DNA of 64,000 bases from Luteibacter mycovicinus (lineage in GTDB: Bacteria > Pseudomonadota > Gammaproteobacteria > Xanthomonadales > Rhodanobacteraceae). Below are positions 17,854 through 26,019 of the stretch, piece after piece. Every line of letters begins with the position of its first letter. Position 1 is the stretch's first letter. The stretch is from NCBI RefSeq assembly GCF_000745235.1, contig NZ_JQNL01000001.1, positions 3,094,001-3,158,000 of the forward strand. Direction: 5' to 3'. The position numbers were made by a program, and so were the translations under genes. The notes under the pieces are model-generated. The model saw only the letters and a program-made list of their open reading frames with translations. It searched no databases and was not told where the DNA came from.

Positions 17854-19820
17854 GCCGCCGCACCTTCAGTGACTCGCTCCTGCGGCACCCGCCGTCCCTC
17901 GCGCCACAACGCGATCATCCGTTCGAACGCCGCGCGCGCCTGGCTCACCAGCGCCTCATCGTCGATCGTCCCGGACAGCCACGCTTTGGCCGGCTCACTG
18001 AACAGCGTGCGCCCCACGGCGAAGCCGCGGCAGGTCACGCTCTCCAGCGCGTCGGCGAATCCGGCGGCCAGCTGTTCCACCGGCGCATTCAGGCCCAGCA
18101 GCAAGACGCCGCGGCAGTGCGGATCGCGTTCGGCGATCAGGGCGTCGATCGCCGCCCACGCCCCCCGCTGCGGCGGGCAAAGCTTCCACCAGTCCGGACG
18201 GATGCCGAGGTTGTAGATACGCTTCATGGAGCGCAGCACCAGCTCGTCGCGCTGCGAAGGGTCCTTGCAGCCCGGAGGAATGATTTCCAGGAGCAACTCA
18301 TGGCCACTGATCTTCGCCGCGTCGTAGAGCGAGCGGATCTGCGTTTCCTGCTCCACGCGATCCATTGGCGTGGCATCCGGATCGAAGGCGACCAGGCACT
18401 TGATGACGTGCTCCGCCGGCCACGAGATCAGCTGACTGCCGATGGACCGGCCACGCTCCAGTTCCAGCGGGTTGGACCCCGGCACTTCCACGGGGCGGCC
18501 GATCCACCAGCCACGCCCGGTCGCGGCGTTCAACGCATCCTGACCGTAGCGGTCGTCGGCGAGCAGGCCAATGTGTCCGTGTAGCTGTCCGGCGCGCTCG
18601 GTCGCCGCCACCGCCTCGACCAGCAGCTCTTTCAGCCGTGGCAGGCGTGCTTCCTCACCGCCGGCGGCACGCGTCAGCTCGAAGAAGGGCGTGCGATGGT
18701 CGAAAGCGAATACATACAGCTCGTTCCACGCCTTGCGCGGCACGGCCGTGCGATGCAGATGCGAGAGCTCGGCATCGAGGTCCGGGCGACGGATGCCACC
18801 GTCGCGCGACAGGAAGGCATCGAGTTCAGCGCGACCGGGCATCGCCGGCGCACAGGCGTGGCGGGACACCACGATGGCACCGCAGGCGTTGGCGTAGGCA
18901 CACGAGCGCTCGATGGATTCACCATCCAGCCACCCGGTAAGGAAGCCGGAGAGGAAGGCATCGCCGGCGCCGAGCACGTTGAGTACCTCGACCCGCGAGC
19001 CCTTGTACGTCGGCGCGTCGTCGATGTCCGAAGGGATGACCCCCTCGATGACGCTGCAGCCGACGGCACCGCGCTTCACGACCAGCGTCGCGGCACTGAT
19101 GCCGCGAACCGCGCGGAGTGCCGAGAGCAGGTCCTCGCTGCCACCGGCGATGTGGAACTCTTCCTCGGTGCCGACGATGAGGTCGAACCCGGGCAGGCTG
19201 GCCTGCAGATGAGCGGTGACATGCTCCGCGGCGACGAACCGGCGCTCGCCTTCGCCGCGTCCTGTCAGACCCCAGAGCACCGGCCGGTAGTCGATGTCGA
19301 GCACCGTGCGTACATCGTGCTTGCGCGCCAGTTCGATCGCGCGGGTGGCGGCGGCATGCACGCCCGGTTGCGACAGGTGTGTGCCGGTGACGGCCAGCGC
19401 ACGGCAGCGCGCGATGAACGACTCGTCGATATCGTCGGGCGTCAGCGCCATGTCCGCGCAGTTCTCGCGATAGAACAGCAGCGGGAACGTCTCGCGATCC
19501 TTGATGCCGAGAATCGCCAGCGCGGTGAGCCGCTCGTGATCGGTCTTCACCTGGCTGATGTCGCAGCCTTCGGCTTCCAGTGTCTCGGTGAGGAAGCGCC
19601 CCATATGATCGTCGCCGACGCGGGCGAGCATCGCCGAGCGCAGGCCTAGCCGAGCCGTGCCGAAAGCGACGTTGGCCGACGACCCGCCCAGATACTTGGC
19701 GAAGCTGGTGACGTCCTCGAGGCGCGCGCCGATCTGCTGGGCGTAGAGATCCACCGCGAGCCGGCCGAGGCAGGCGACATCGATGGGGCGGGAGGGGGAG
19801 CGGGGAAGGAGACTACGCAT
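17850..19820 (-). CDS. iolC: Fused 5-dehydro-2-deoxygluconokinase / DUF2090 aldolase-like protein
   Basis: A 656-residue two-domain protein. Residues about 10-335 are a PfkB sugar kinase (LGRLAVDLYAQQIG, GGSSANVAFGTARLG, and NVLGAGDAFLSGF with the catalytic Asp) that phosphorylates 2-deoxy-5-keto-gluconate. Residues about 345-650 are a DUF2090 domain (YVFAFDHRTPFFEL, LEIIPPGCKD, VLLLGLNAP) which is annotated in related proteins as the 5-dehydro-2-deoxyphosphogluconate aldolase. No separate iolJ is seen in the locus, so this half probably supplies the aldol cleavage to DHAP and malonate semialdehyde. Twice the length of Bacillus IolC. ATGA overlap with iolD; 15 bases after the ATPase gene. Confidence 0.94.
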   Translation of the reverse strand: MRSLLPRSPSRPIDVACLGRLAVDLYAQQIGARLEDVTSFAKYLGGSSANVAFGTARLGLRSAMLARVGDDHMGRFLTETLEAEGCDISQVKTDHERLTALAILGIKDRETFPLLFYRENCADMALTPDDIDESFIARCRALAVTGTHLSQPGVHAAATRAIELARKHDVRTVLDIDYRPVLWGLTGRGEGERRFVAAEHVTAHLQASLPGFDLIVGTEEEFHIAGGSEDLLSALRAVRGISAATLVVKRGAVGCSVIEGVIPSDIDDAPTYKGSRVEVLNVLGAGDAFLSGFLTGWLDGESIERSCAYANACGAIVVSRHACAPAMPGRAELDAFLSRDGGIRRPDLDAELSHLHRTAVPRKAWNELYVFAFDHRTPFFELTRAAGGEEARLPRLKELLVEAVAATERAGQLHGHIGLLADDRYGQDALNAATGRGWWIGRPVEVPGSNPLELERGRSIGSQLISWPAEHVIKCLVAFDPDATPMDRVEQETQIRSLYDAAKISGHELLLEIIPPGCKDPSQRDELVLRSMKRIYNLGIRPDWWKLCPPQRGAWAAIDALIAERDPHCRGVLLLGLNAPVEQLAAGFADALESVTCRGFAVGRTLFSEPAKAWLSGTIDDEALVSQARAAFERMIALWREGRRVPQERVTEGAAA

Positions 19821-19835
19821 GGGGGTTATCCGTGT

Positions 19836-20624
19836 TCAGGCCGCGCGGCCTTCCAGTTCGTCGACCAGGCTCTGGATCTCGGTACCGCCGGCCATCATGT
19901 CGAGCACCGCTTCCTTCGTTACGTCGGTTTTGGCGAAGGTGCCCATGGACTGGCCGCGGTTGAGCAGCGTGAAGCTGTCCGCGATGGGGTAGGCGTGGTG
20001 CACGTTATGGGTGATGAAGATCACCGAGATGCCGCGCTCGCGGGCTTTGTGGATGAGCTTGAGCACGTTGCACGACTGTTTGACGCCCAGCGCCGCCGTG
20101 GGCTCGTCGAGGATCAGCACCTTCGCACCGAAGTGGATGGCGCGGGCGATGGCGAGACACTGCCGTTCGCCGCCGGACATCGTGCCGACCGGCTGGCCGG
20201 CATCGCGCACGCGGATGCCCATCTCCGCGAGTTTGTCGCGTGCGGTTTCGTTGGCGTACTGCATGTCGATGACCGGAATCACGCCGAACATCTTCTTGCG
20301 CGGCTCACGTCCGGCGAAGAAATTGCGCGCCACGCTCATCAGCGGAACGAGGGCCAGGTCCTGGTAGACCGTGGCGATGCCGTCGTCGAGCGCTTCGCGC
20401 GGCGAGTTGTACCTCACCGCCTTGCCTTCGACACGATATTCGCCGCTGCTGGGCTGGTGCACGCCGGCGAGCGTCTTGATCAGGGTGGACTTGCCGGCAC
20501 CGTTATCGCCGAGCAGGCAATGCACCTCGCCGCGTTTCAGGCGAAGGGTCACGCCCTGCAGCGCGATGACGGTACCGAAGAACTTGCTGACGTCGTCGAG
20601 TTCGAGAATGTAATCGTCGGCCAT
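19836..20624 (-). CDS. Inositol/sugar ABC transporter ATP-binding protein (single NBD)
   Basis: A 262-residue ATPase with Walker [11 protein letters not shown]-loop [10 protein letters not shown], signature [14 protein letters not shown], Walker [13 protein letters not shown] and the H-loop [10 protein letters not shown]. It has one nucleotide-binding domain, like FrcA, rather than the double domain of RbsA/XylG. It should energise import with the permease and binding protein next to it. The ATG has AGGAG 7 bases upstream. The frame runs on through the permease gene upstream but that stretch is shadow. Inositol as substrate is inferred from the operon. Confidence 0.92.
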   Translation of the reverse strand: MADDYILELDDVSKFFGTVIALQGVTLRLKRGEVHCLLGDNGAGKSTLIKTLAGVHQPSSGEYRVEGKAVRYNSPREALDDGIATVYQDLALVPLMSVARNFFAGREPRKKMFGVIPVIDMQYANETARDKLAEMGIRVRDAGQPVGTMSGGERQCLAIARAIHFGAKVLILDEPTAALGVKQSCNVLKLIHKARERGISVIFITHNVHHAYPIADSFTLLNRGQSMGTFAKTDVTKEAVLDMMAGGTEIQSLVDELEGRAA

Positions 20625-20635
20625 GGTGGCGCTCC

Positions 20636-21796
20636 TCACTTCGTGCTCGCAGCGCGGCTGCGGATGTAGTGGTTGAACAGCACCGCCAGCAGCAACATGC
20701 CGCCAAGGAACACGCGGTACCAGTCCGAATCGATGTTGGTATACGAGATGCCGATCTGCACGACACCGAAGATCAGCGCGCCGAAGCAGGCGCCGATCAC
20801 CGAGCCGAAGCCGCCGGTGAGCAAGGTGCCGCCGATGACGACCGCGATGATGGCTTCGAACTCTTTCTGCAGGCCGCGATCGGCCGCGGCGGAGCCCACG
20901 TCGGCCACCTGCAGCACGCCGAACAGGCAGGCGCAGAACGCGGAGAGCACGAACAGGGAGATCTTCACGCGGCGCACCGGCACACCGACGTTCTTGGCGG
21001 CGTTGGAGTCGCCTCCGACGGTGTAGATCCAGTTGCCGAAGCGCGTGCGGGCCAGGACGAAACCCGCTGCGACACCCATGACGAGCCACCACACCAGCAC
21101 CTTGGGGATGCCGCCGACGACCGGGTCGCCGCTGGGCAGCTTCTCGATGAGGTTCATGCCGGCCAGACCGGTGAACAACCAGTGCAGAGTGGTGCCCGAG
21201 AACAGCGCGTTGATGACCGGGTCTTCGGCGAACTTGTCGCCCACGCCGCTGACGATGGTGCTGTTGGCGAAGCCGGTCGACAGCACCAGGGTCAGGCCGC
21301 GGAGGATGAACATGAAAGCGAGGGTGACGATGAAGGACGGCAGCTTCGTCCGGACCACGAGGTAGCCGTTGAGAGCGCCGAGCGCCATGCATCCGGCGAA
21401 GGCGAACAGTACCGACGCCCACAGTGGCCAGCCCATGTACATGGGCGGGATGGCGACGAGAACGCCGGCGAAACCGATCATCGAACCCATCGACAGATCG
21501 AATTCGCCGGCGATCATCAGCAGGCAGGCACCTACGGCGAGGATGCCGAGGTAGCCCGCCACCTGGGCCCAGTTGATCACGCCATCGAGCGCGAACATGC
21601 CCGATCCGCCGGCGAAGATGCCGAAGAAGACGAAGACGAGCACGGTACCCGCGATCGAGCCCAGTTCGGGCCGGTCGAGCAGGATGCGCCACGGCGAGAT
21701 CCGCCGTACGCGTTCGTCCGTGGAGGTCGGTGCTTCCGGCGCTGTCGCGCGGTTTTCCTGGATCATGTTGGAAACGCTCTCATTGATGGCGCTCAT
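20636..21796 (-). CDS. Inositol/sugar ABC transporter permease (RbsC family)
   Basis: A 386-residue inner-membrane protein with 8-10 hydrophobic spans and a 45-residue cytoplasmic N-terminus. Family hallmarks are [19 protein letters not shown] near residue 113, [21 protein letters not shown] and the late [17 protein letters not shown] motif. It forms the translocation channel, probably as a homodimer, with the single-domain ATPase 11 bases downstream and the binding protein 17 bases upstream. Confidence 0.93.
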   Translation of the reverse strand: MSAINESVSNMIQENRATAPEAPTSTDERVRRISPWRILLDRPELGSIAGTVLVFVFFGIFAGGSGMFALDGVINWAQVAGYLGILAVGACLLMIAGEFDLSMGSMIGFAGVLVAIPPMYMGWPLWASVLFAFAGCMALGALNGYLVVRTKLPSFIVTLAFMFILRGLTLVLSTGFANSTIVSGVGDKFAEDPVINALFSGTTLHWLFTGLAGMNLIEKLPSGDPVVGGIPKVLVWWLVMGVAAGFVLARTRFGNWIYTVGGDSNAAKNVGVPVRRVKISLFVLSAFCACLFGVLQVADVGSAAADRGLQKEFEAIIAVVIGGTLLTGGFGSVIGACFGALIFGVVQIGISYTNIDSDWYRVFLGGMLLLAVLFNHYIRSRAASTK

Positions 21797-21813
21797 GGTT
21801 CACTCCCCGACGG

Positions 21814-22857
21814 TCAGCGGTACTGGCCGGCGTACTTCTCGACGGTGGACACGTTGTCCTTCGTGACGAAGGCGGGGCCTGAACTGACGCCCGTGGCGGT
21901 GTAGACGGGCTTGAGGTCGTACTGCTTCAGGCGGGCCTGGAACTTCGGGTTGGCCTTCAGCGCCTCGATGATCTTGGCCGGGTCCTTGGTGTTCTGGTCG
22001 TGCGCGATGACCAGCGCGGCGATGCCCATATAGCCCTGCAGGTAGGGCTGCTGGTCGATCGCGTACTGGATCGTGCCGGACTTGATGCCGTTGATGATGG
22101 CGGGCGACAGGTCGAACGTGCCGAAGTCGATCTTGCCGGCCAGGTGCATGTCGTTGACCACCTTGATGGTCGGCTCCGCGGCGTTGGGGCCGAGGGCGAG
22201 GATCGCCTGGGTCTTCGGGTTGCTGCGCAGGTAGGCACTGACCTTGCTGGCGACCACGGTCGGGTCCATGCCACTGTCGATCATCGAGGTCTTGCGCCAG
22301 TCCTTCACGCCGATGGCCTCGGCGAAGCCCTGACAACGCTGGAACGAGGCATTGTTGGTGGCGTAATGATTGACGCAGACGAAGCTGGTGATGCCCTTGG
22401 CCTTGGCCCGTTCGCCAGCGGCTTTGCCCGCGTCGTATTCGCCCTGGCCCACGTGCATGATGGCGCCCAGCTTCTTGCTCTCGTCCGGGGTGCCCGAGTT
22501 GATCGTGACGATGGGAATGCCCTTCGCGGAGACTTTGGCCGCCGGTGCCTTCAGCACGGCGAAGCTGGCGATATCGAAGGAGACGCCCTTGTAGTTGCGG
22601 GCGGCGGCGGACTCGAGCTGGCGGGCCATTTCGGCCAGGTCGCCATTGCCCGAGCCGCGGTAGTCGACCTCGACGCCGAAATCCTCACCCGCCTGCTTGA
22701 TGGAGTTCTTGATGGTGTTCCACCACGAATCCGAGTCGGCGGCGTGGGTGACGAGAACATACCGGTCGCCGGGCGCCGCCTGGGAGGCGGGGGCGGCGAG
22801 GCCGAGACCGAGGGCAAGAGCTGCCGCCAACGAGGCGTGGATCAGTTTGGAACGCAT
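21814..22857 (-). CDS. Periplasmic sugar (probable inositol) substrate-binding protein
   Basis: A 347-residue type-I periplasmic binding protein of the ribose/inositol group. A signal peptide of about 31 residues ends ASQA, followed by the mature fold with ITSFVCVNHYATNNASFQRCQGF and AILALGPNAAEPTIKVV. I chose the ATG at 22857, with GGAGG five bases upstream and a proper leader directly after it. The frame stays open upstream through the promoter but without support. First gene of the leftward inositol operon, divergent from the RpiR regulator. Confidence 0.92.
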   Translation of the reverse strand: MRSKLIHASLAAALALGLGLAAPASQAAPGDRYVLVTHAADSDSWWNTIKNSIKQAGEDFGVEVDYRGSGNGDLAEMARQLESAAARNYKGVSFDIASFAVLKAPAAKVSAKGIPIVTINSGTPDESKKLGAIMHVGQGEYDAGKAAGERAKAKGITSFVCVNHYATNNASFQRCQGFAEAIGVKDWRKTSMIDSGMDPTVVASKVSAYLRSNPKTQAILALGPNAAEPTIKVVNDMHLAGKIDFGTFDLSPAIINGIKSGTIQYAIDQQPYLQGYMGIAALVIAHDQNTKDPAKIIEALKANPKFQARLKQYDLKPVYTATGVSSGPAFVTKDNVSTVEKYAGQYR

Positions 22858-22971
22858 ATGGCCTCCACAGATGACCGCCGTGCGGTCGGGTGATGGATAT
22901 CGAACTGCGACGACGGCCGGGCGGCCGCTGTTTTTGCCGAAAGCGGACCGAGCATGGACCTGCTTTTCCAT

Positions 22972-22989
22972 GGTTGCAATTTGCATTGC
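22972..22989. promoter_or_regulatory. Candidate operator in the divergent iol promoter
   Basis: GGTTGCAATTTGCATTGC lies between the binding-protein and RpiR genes. It contains the imperfect palindrome TTGCAATTTGCATTGCA and resembles the site at 12618 before the porin gene. Confidence 0.4.
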
Positions 22990-23002
22990 AGCAAAAAAAT
23001 AA

Positions 23003-23020
23003 ATGGAAAATCTGTTCCAT
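23003..23020. promoter_or_regulatory. GGAA-N6-TTCC palindrome, probable RpiR/IolR operator
   Basis: ATGGAAAATCTGTTCCAT is a perfect inverted repeat of six-base arms around six bases. A GGAA-N6-TTCC element has been reported as the IolR site in rhizobial iol promoters. Here it sits in the middle of the divergent inositol promoter, 40 bases before the preferred start of the RpiR gene. Confidence 0.65.
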
Positions 23021-23059
23021 ATCGTGCTTGAATGCCGCCGGTCCCCCGTGGAGCGCCTG

Positions 23060-23926
23060 ATGGCCAAACGCAGCGAAGCCGATGCCCTCATGCAGCGCAT
23101 CGCCGATGAATTCGAGGCCCTGCCGCGCCAGCTGCAGGGTGTCGCCCGTTACCTTGAGGAACATCGCAGTTCCATCATGGTCCAGCGCGTCGGTGAGATC
23201 GCCGAAGGCTGTGGCGTGCACGCGTCGGCGGTCGTCCGCTTCGCCCAGCGATTCGGCTACTCGGGCTTCACCGAGATGCAGGCGGTGTTCCGCAACGCGT
23301 TCACCGCGCAGACGGCGCCGCAGCGCAGCTACAAACAGCGCATCCGCAGTGTCATCAAGGGCGGCACCGGCAGCATGCCGGCGGCGGAGATCGCCTCGCG
23401 CTTCATCGACGCCAGCCGCGCCGGTCTCGACGAACTCGCCGCCGGAATCGACGAGGTGCGTTTCCAGAAAGCGGTGGACATGCTTGCCGCTGCGGAGAAT
23501 ATCTACGTGATCGGCGTGCGCCGCTCATTCGCGATCGCCACATACATTGCCTACGCACTTCAGCACACGCAGAAGCGCGTGCACCTGGTCAACGGGCTGG
23601 GTGGCATGTTCCGCGAGCAGTTGCGCAGCATCGGAAAGGGTGATGCACTGATCGCGATCAGCTTTCCACCGTTCGGCAAGGAAACCCTTTACGCCATGCG
23701 CGTGGCGCAACAGCACAAGGCCGGCGTGCTCGGCATCACCGAGAGCGATCTCGGTCCGCTGGCGCGTCACTCGGATGTCCTGCTCAAGGTGAAGGAGGGC
23801 AGCGCATTCGCCTTCCGCGGTCTCACCAGCACCATGTGCCTGTGCCAGGCGCTGTTCGTCGCGCTGGCCTACAAGCTCGAACTGACTGTCGAAGAAACAC
23901 TTCCCCGAGGAGAATACGATGATTGA
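23060..23926 (+). CDS. RpiR/MurR-family regulator with SIS domain (IolR-like)
   Basis: A 288-residue regulator. It has an N-terminal HTH_6 domain with VGEIAEGCGVHASAVVRFAQ and FGYSGFTEMQ (residues about 35-75), then a SIS sugar-phosphate-isomerase fold (about 125-265; VIGVRRSFAIATYIAYALQ, DALIAISFPPFGKET). It probably represses the inositol genes and responds to a pathway sugar phosphate. I chose the ATG at 23060, with GGAG six bases upstream. An in-frame ATG at 23003 lies inside the probable operator and has no ribosome site. Its stop overlaps the iolG start by 8 bases. Confidence 0.92.
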   Translation: MAKRSEADALMQRIADEFEALPRQLQGVARYLEEHRSSIMVQRVGEIAEGCGVHASAVVRFAQRFGYSGFTEMQAVFRNAFTAQTAPQRSYKQRIRSVIKGGTGSMPAAEIASRFIDASRAGLDELAAGIDEVRFQKAVDMLAAAENIYVIGVRRSFAIATYIAYALQHTQKRVHLVNGLGGMFREQLRSIGKGDALIAISFPPFGKETLYAMRVAQQHKAGVLGITESDLGPLARHSDVLLKVKEGSAFAFRGLTSTMCLCQALFVALAYKLELTVEETLPRGEYDD

Positions 23927-24911
23927 AGTTGCCGTTTTCGGTGCCGGTCGCATTGGCAAGATCCACGCGGGCAACGTTGCCCGCCATCCCGAAGCGCGCC
24001 TGCGCTATGTGATCGACGTGCACGCGCCCTCCGCTCAGGAACTCGCCGACAAACACGGTGCGAAGGTCGCCAGCGTCGATGAAGCGCTGAACGATCCGGC
24101 GGTCGGTGCCGTGGTCATCGGCTCCAGCACGGACACGCACTCGGACCTGATTCATCGCGCGGCCGCCGCGGGCAAGGCGATCTTCTGCGAGAAGCCGGTG
24201 GACCTCGACGTGGAGCGTGCGCGTTCGTGCCAGGCCGCCGTCGAGAAAGCGGGCGTCACCTGCATGATCGCGTTCCAGCGCCGCTTCGATCCCACGTTTG
24301 CGTCACTGAAGAAGCGCCTCGATGCCGGTGAAGTGGGTACGCCTGAACTGCTGATCGTCACCAGCCGCGATCCGGGCGCGCCGCCGGTCAGCTACATCAA
24401 GAGCTCCGGTGGCATCTTCAAGGACATGCTGATCCACGATTTCGACATCTTCCGCTGGATCCTGGCCGACGAGGCCGTGAGCGTGCACGCGATGGGCAGC
24501 TGTCTGACCGACCCGGCGATCGAGGAAGCCGGCGATATCGACACCACCGCCGTCACCATCCGGACGAAGAGCGGCAAGCTCTGCCAGATCAACACGTCGC
24601 GCCGCGCCGCGTACGGCTACGATCAGCGTTTCGAAGTGCTCGGCAGCAAAGGCATGTTGCAGGCGGGCAATGTCGCGCCGACCCAGGTCGTCTCGCACAC
24701 GTCGACCAGCATCGCGCATGACCTGCCGGAGCACTTCTTCCTCGAGCGCTATCGCGAAGCCTACGCGGCCGAGATTGCGCACTTCTTCGACGCGCTGGCC
24801 GCGGGCACGCCCGTTCGTACCACCATTGCCGATGGCATCAAGTCGCTGGAACTGGCGGAAGCCGCCGCGCGCTCATGGCGCGAAGGCAAGGTCGTCGAGG
24901 TGAGCATCTGA
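23919..24911 (+). CDS. iolG: Inositol 2-dehydrogenase
   Basis: A 330-residue Gfo/Idh/MocA oxidoreductase that oxidises myo-inositol to 2-keto-myo-inositol with NAD. It has the Rossmann motif VFGAGRIGKIHAGN, the family EKP motif in FCEKPVDLD, and the catalytic region GGIFKDMLIHDFDIFRWI with the conserved Asp/His. Strong GAGGAG site upstream, overlapping the regulator's end. First catabolic step of the locus; the gene is divergent from the remaining steps but shares their control region through the regulator operon. Confidence 0.93.
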   Translation: MIEVAVFGAGRIGKIHAGNVARHPEARLRYVIDVHAPSAQELADKHGAKVASVDEALNDPAVGAVVIGSSTDTHSDLIHRAAAAGKAIFCEKPVDLDVERARSCQAAVEKAGVTCMIAFQRRFDPTFASLKKRLDAGEVGTPELLIVTSRDPGAPPVSYIKSSGGIFKDMLIHDFDIFRWILADEAVSVHAMGSCLTDPAIEEAGDIDTTAVTIRTKSGKLCQINTSRRAAYGYDQRFEVLGSKGMLQAGNVAPTQVVSHTSTSIAHDLPEHFFLERYREAYAAEIAHFFDALAAGTPVRTTIADGIKSLELAEAAARSWREGKVVEVSI

Positions 24912-24913
24912 CG

Positions 24914-25927
24914 ATGGCCAACCTCCGTATCGGTCTGGCCGGCCTCGGTCGCCTGGGTCAGCGCTATGCAGAAAACCTCGCGCGCGCCGTGCCTCGCGCC
25001 GAGCTCGCGGCGGTGTGCAGCCCGGTCGAGGCGGAGCGCGCGTGGGCGCGTGACACGCTGGGCGTCGAGACCATCCACACCTCGTATGAGGAGATGCTGG
25101 CCGACCCTTCGCTGGACGCCGTGTTCCTCGTCACGCCCACCTCGCTGCACGCAACGCAGATCGAGCAGGCGCTGGACGCCGGCAAGCACGTGTTCTGCGA
25201 GAAGCCGCTGTCCCTGGAACTGGAAGACTGCCGCCGGGCTGCCGCCCACGCGGCGAAGGCCGGCAAGCGGGCGATGGTCGGCTTCGTCCGCCGCTTCGAC
25301 GAAAGCTACCGCCATGCCTTCATGCACATCGAAGGCGGCGGCATCGGTCGTCCGTTTCTGGTGTACTCACAGACGACGGATCTCGCCGACCCGAGCGGCG
25401 CCTTCCTGAAGTTCGCCCCGACCAGCGGCGGCATCTTCCTCGATTGCAGCGTGCACGATGTCGATCTGGCTCGCTGGCTGCTGGGCCGGCCGAAGGCGAC
25501 CAAGGTCTATTCGACCGGTACGGTGGCGATGTATCCGCCGCTGGAGGACATCGGCGACGTGGACAACGGCATCGCCATCGTCGAGTTCGAAGGCGGCCGG
25601 ATGGCCATGTTCTATGCGTCGCGTACGCAGGCCCACGGGCATGACACGCATACCGACGTGACGGGGACGGCCGGACGGGTCAGCATCGGGCGTAACCCGC
25701 GGGCGGACCGGGTGGAGATTGCGGATGCCAATGGCGTGCGCAATACCGTGGTCCCGTCGTTCTATGAGCGTTTCGCGCCGGCGTTCGTGACTCAGGCGAA
25801 GCACTTCGTCGATGCGGTGCTCGACGACACCCCGTTCGACCTGACGATGGACGATGCGGTGGAGGCAACGCGGATCGCTGTGGCGTTGCGCGAGTCGCTG
25901 CAAAGCGGGCAGCCGGTCCTCCTGTGA
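24914..25927 (+). CDS. Second Gfo/Idh/MocA-family dehydrogenase (inositol-related)
   Basis: A 337-residue homologue of IolG with GLAGLGRLGQRYAEN, FCEKPLSLELEDC and GGIFLDCSVHDVDLARWLL (catalytic Asp/His). It begins two bases after the iolG stop, so it belongs to the same operon. It may oxidise another isomer (scyllo- or D-chiro-inositol) or a related polyol, as IolX/IolW do in Bacillus, but the sequence does not decide. A longer opening into iolG is rejected. It ends the rightward arm of the inositol locus. Confidence 0.88.
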   Translation: MANLRIGLAGLGRLGQRYAENLARAVPRAELAAVCSPVEAERAWARDTLGVETIHTSYEEMLADPSLDAVFLVTPTSLHATQIEQALDAGKHVFCEKPLSLELEDCRRAAAHAAKAGKRAMVGFVRRFDESYRHAFMHIEGGGIGRPFLVYSQTTDLADPSGAFLKFAPTSGGIFLDCSVHDVDLARWLLGRPKATKVYSTGTVAMYPPLEDIGDVDNGIAIVEFEGGRMAMFYASRTQAHGHDTHTDVTGTAGRVSIGRNPRADRVEIADANGVRNTVVPSFYERFAPAFVTQAKHFVDAVLDDTPFDLTMDDAVEATRIAVALRESLQSGQPVLL

Positions 25928-26004
25928 CCGGCGACCATCGACCGCCGGCGTGACCATGAAAAACGCTTCACCCGGCGCCGTGCCGCAGTGCAGCATCGAG
26001 GCGC

Positions 26005-26010
26005 TATAAT
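26005..26010 (+). promoter_or_regulatory. Candidate -10 box of the MFS gene
   Basis: A perfect TATAAT lies 9 bases before the ATG in otherwise GC-rich DNA. No convincing -35 is visible at 17 bases. The short distance implies a very short leader. Confidence 0.4.
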
Positions 26011-26019
26011 CGGCCCATC

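Noticed and set aside
20669..21904. A 411-codon frame antisense to the ABC permease
   Set aside because: Gln/Glu/His/Arg-rich mirror of membrane-protein codons.
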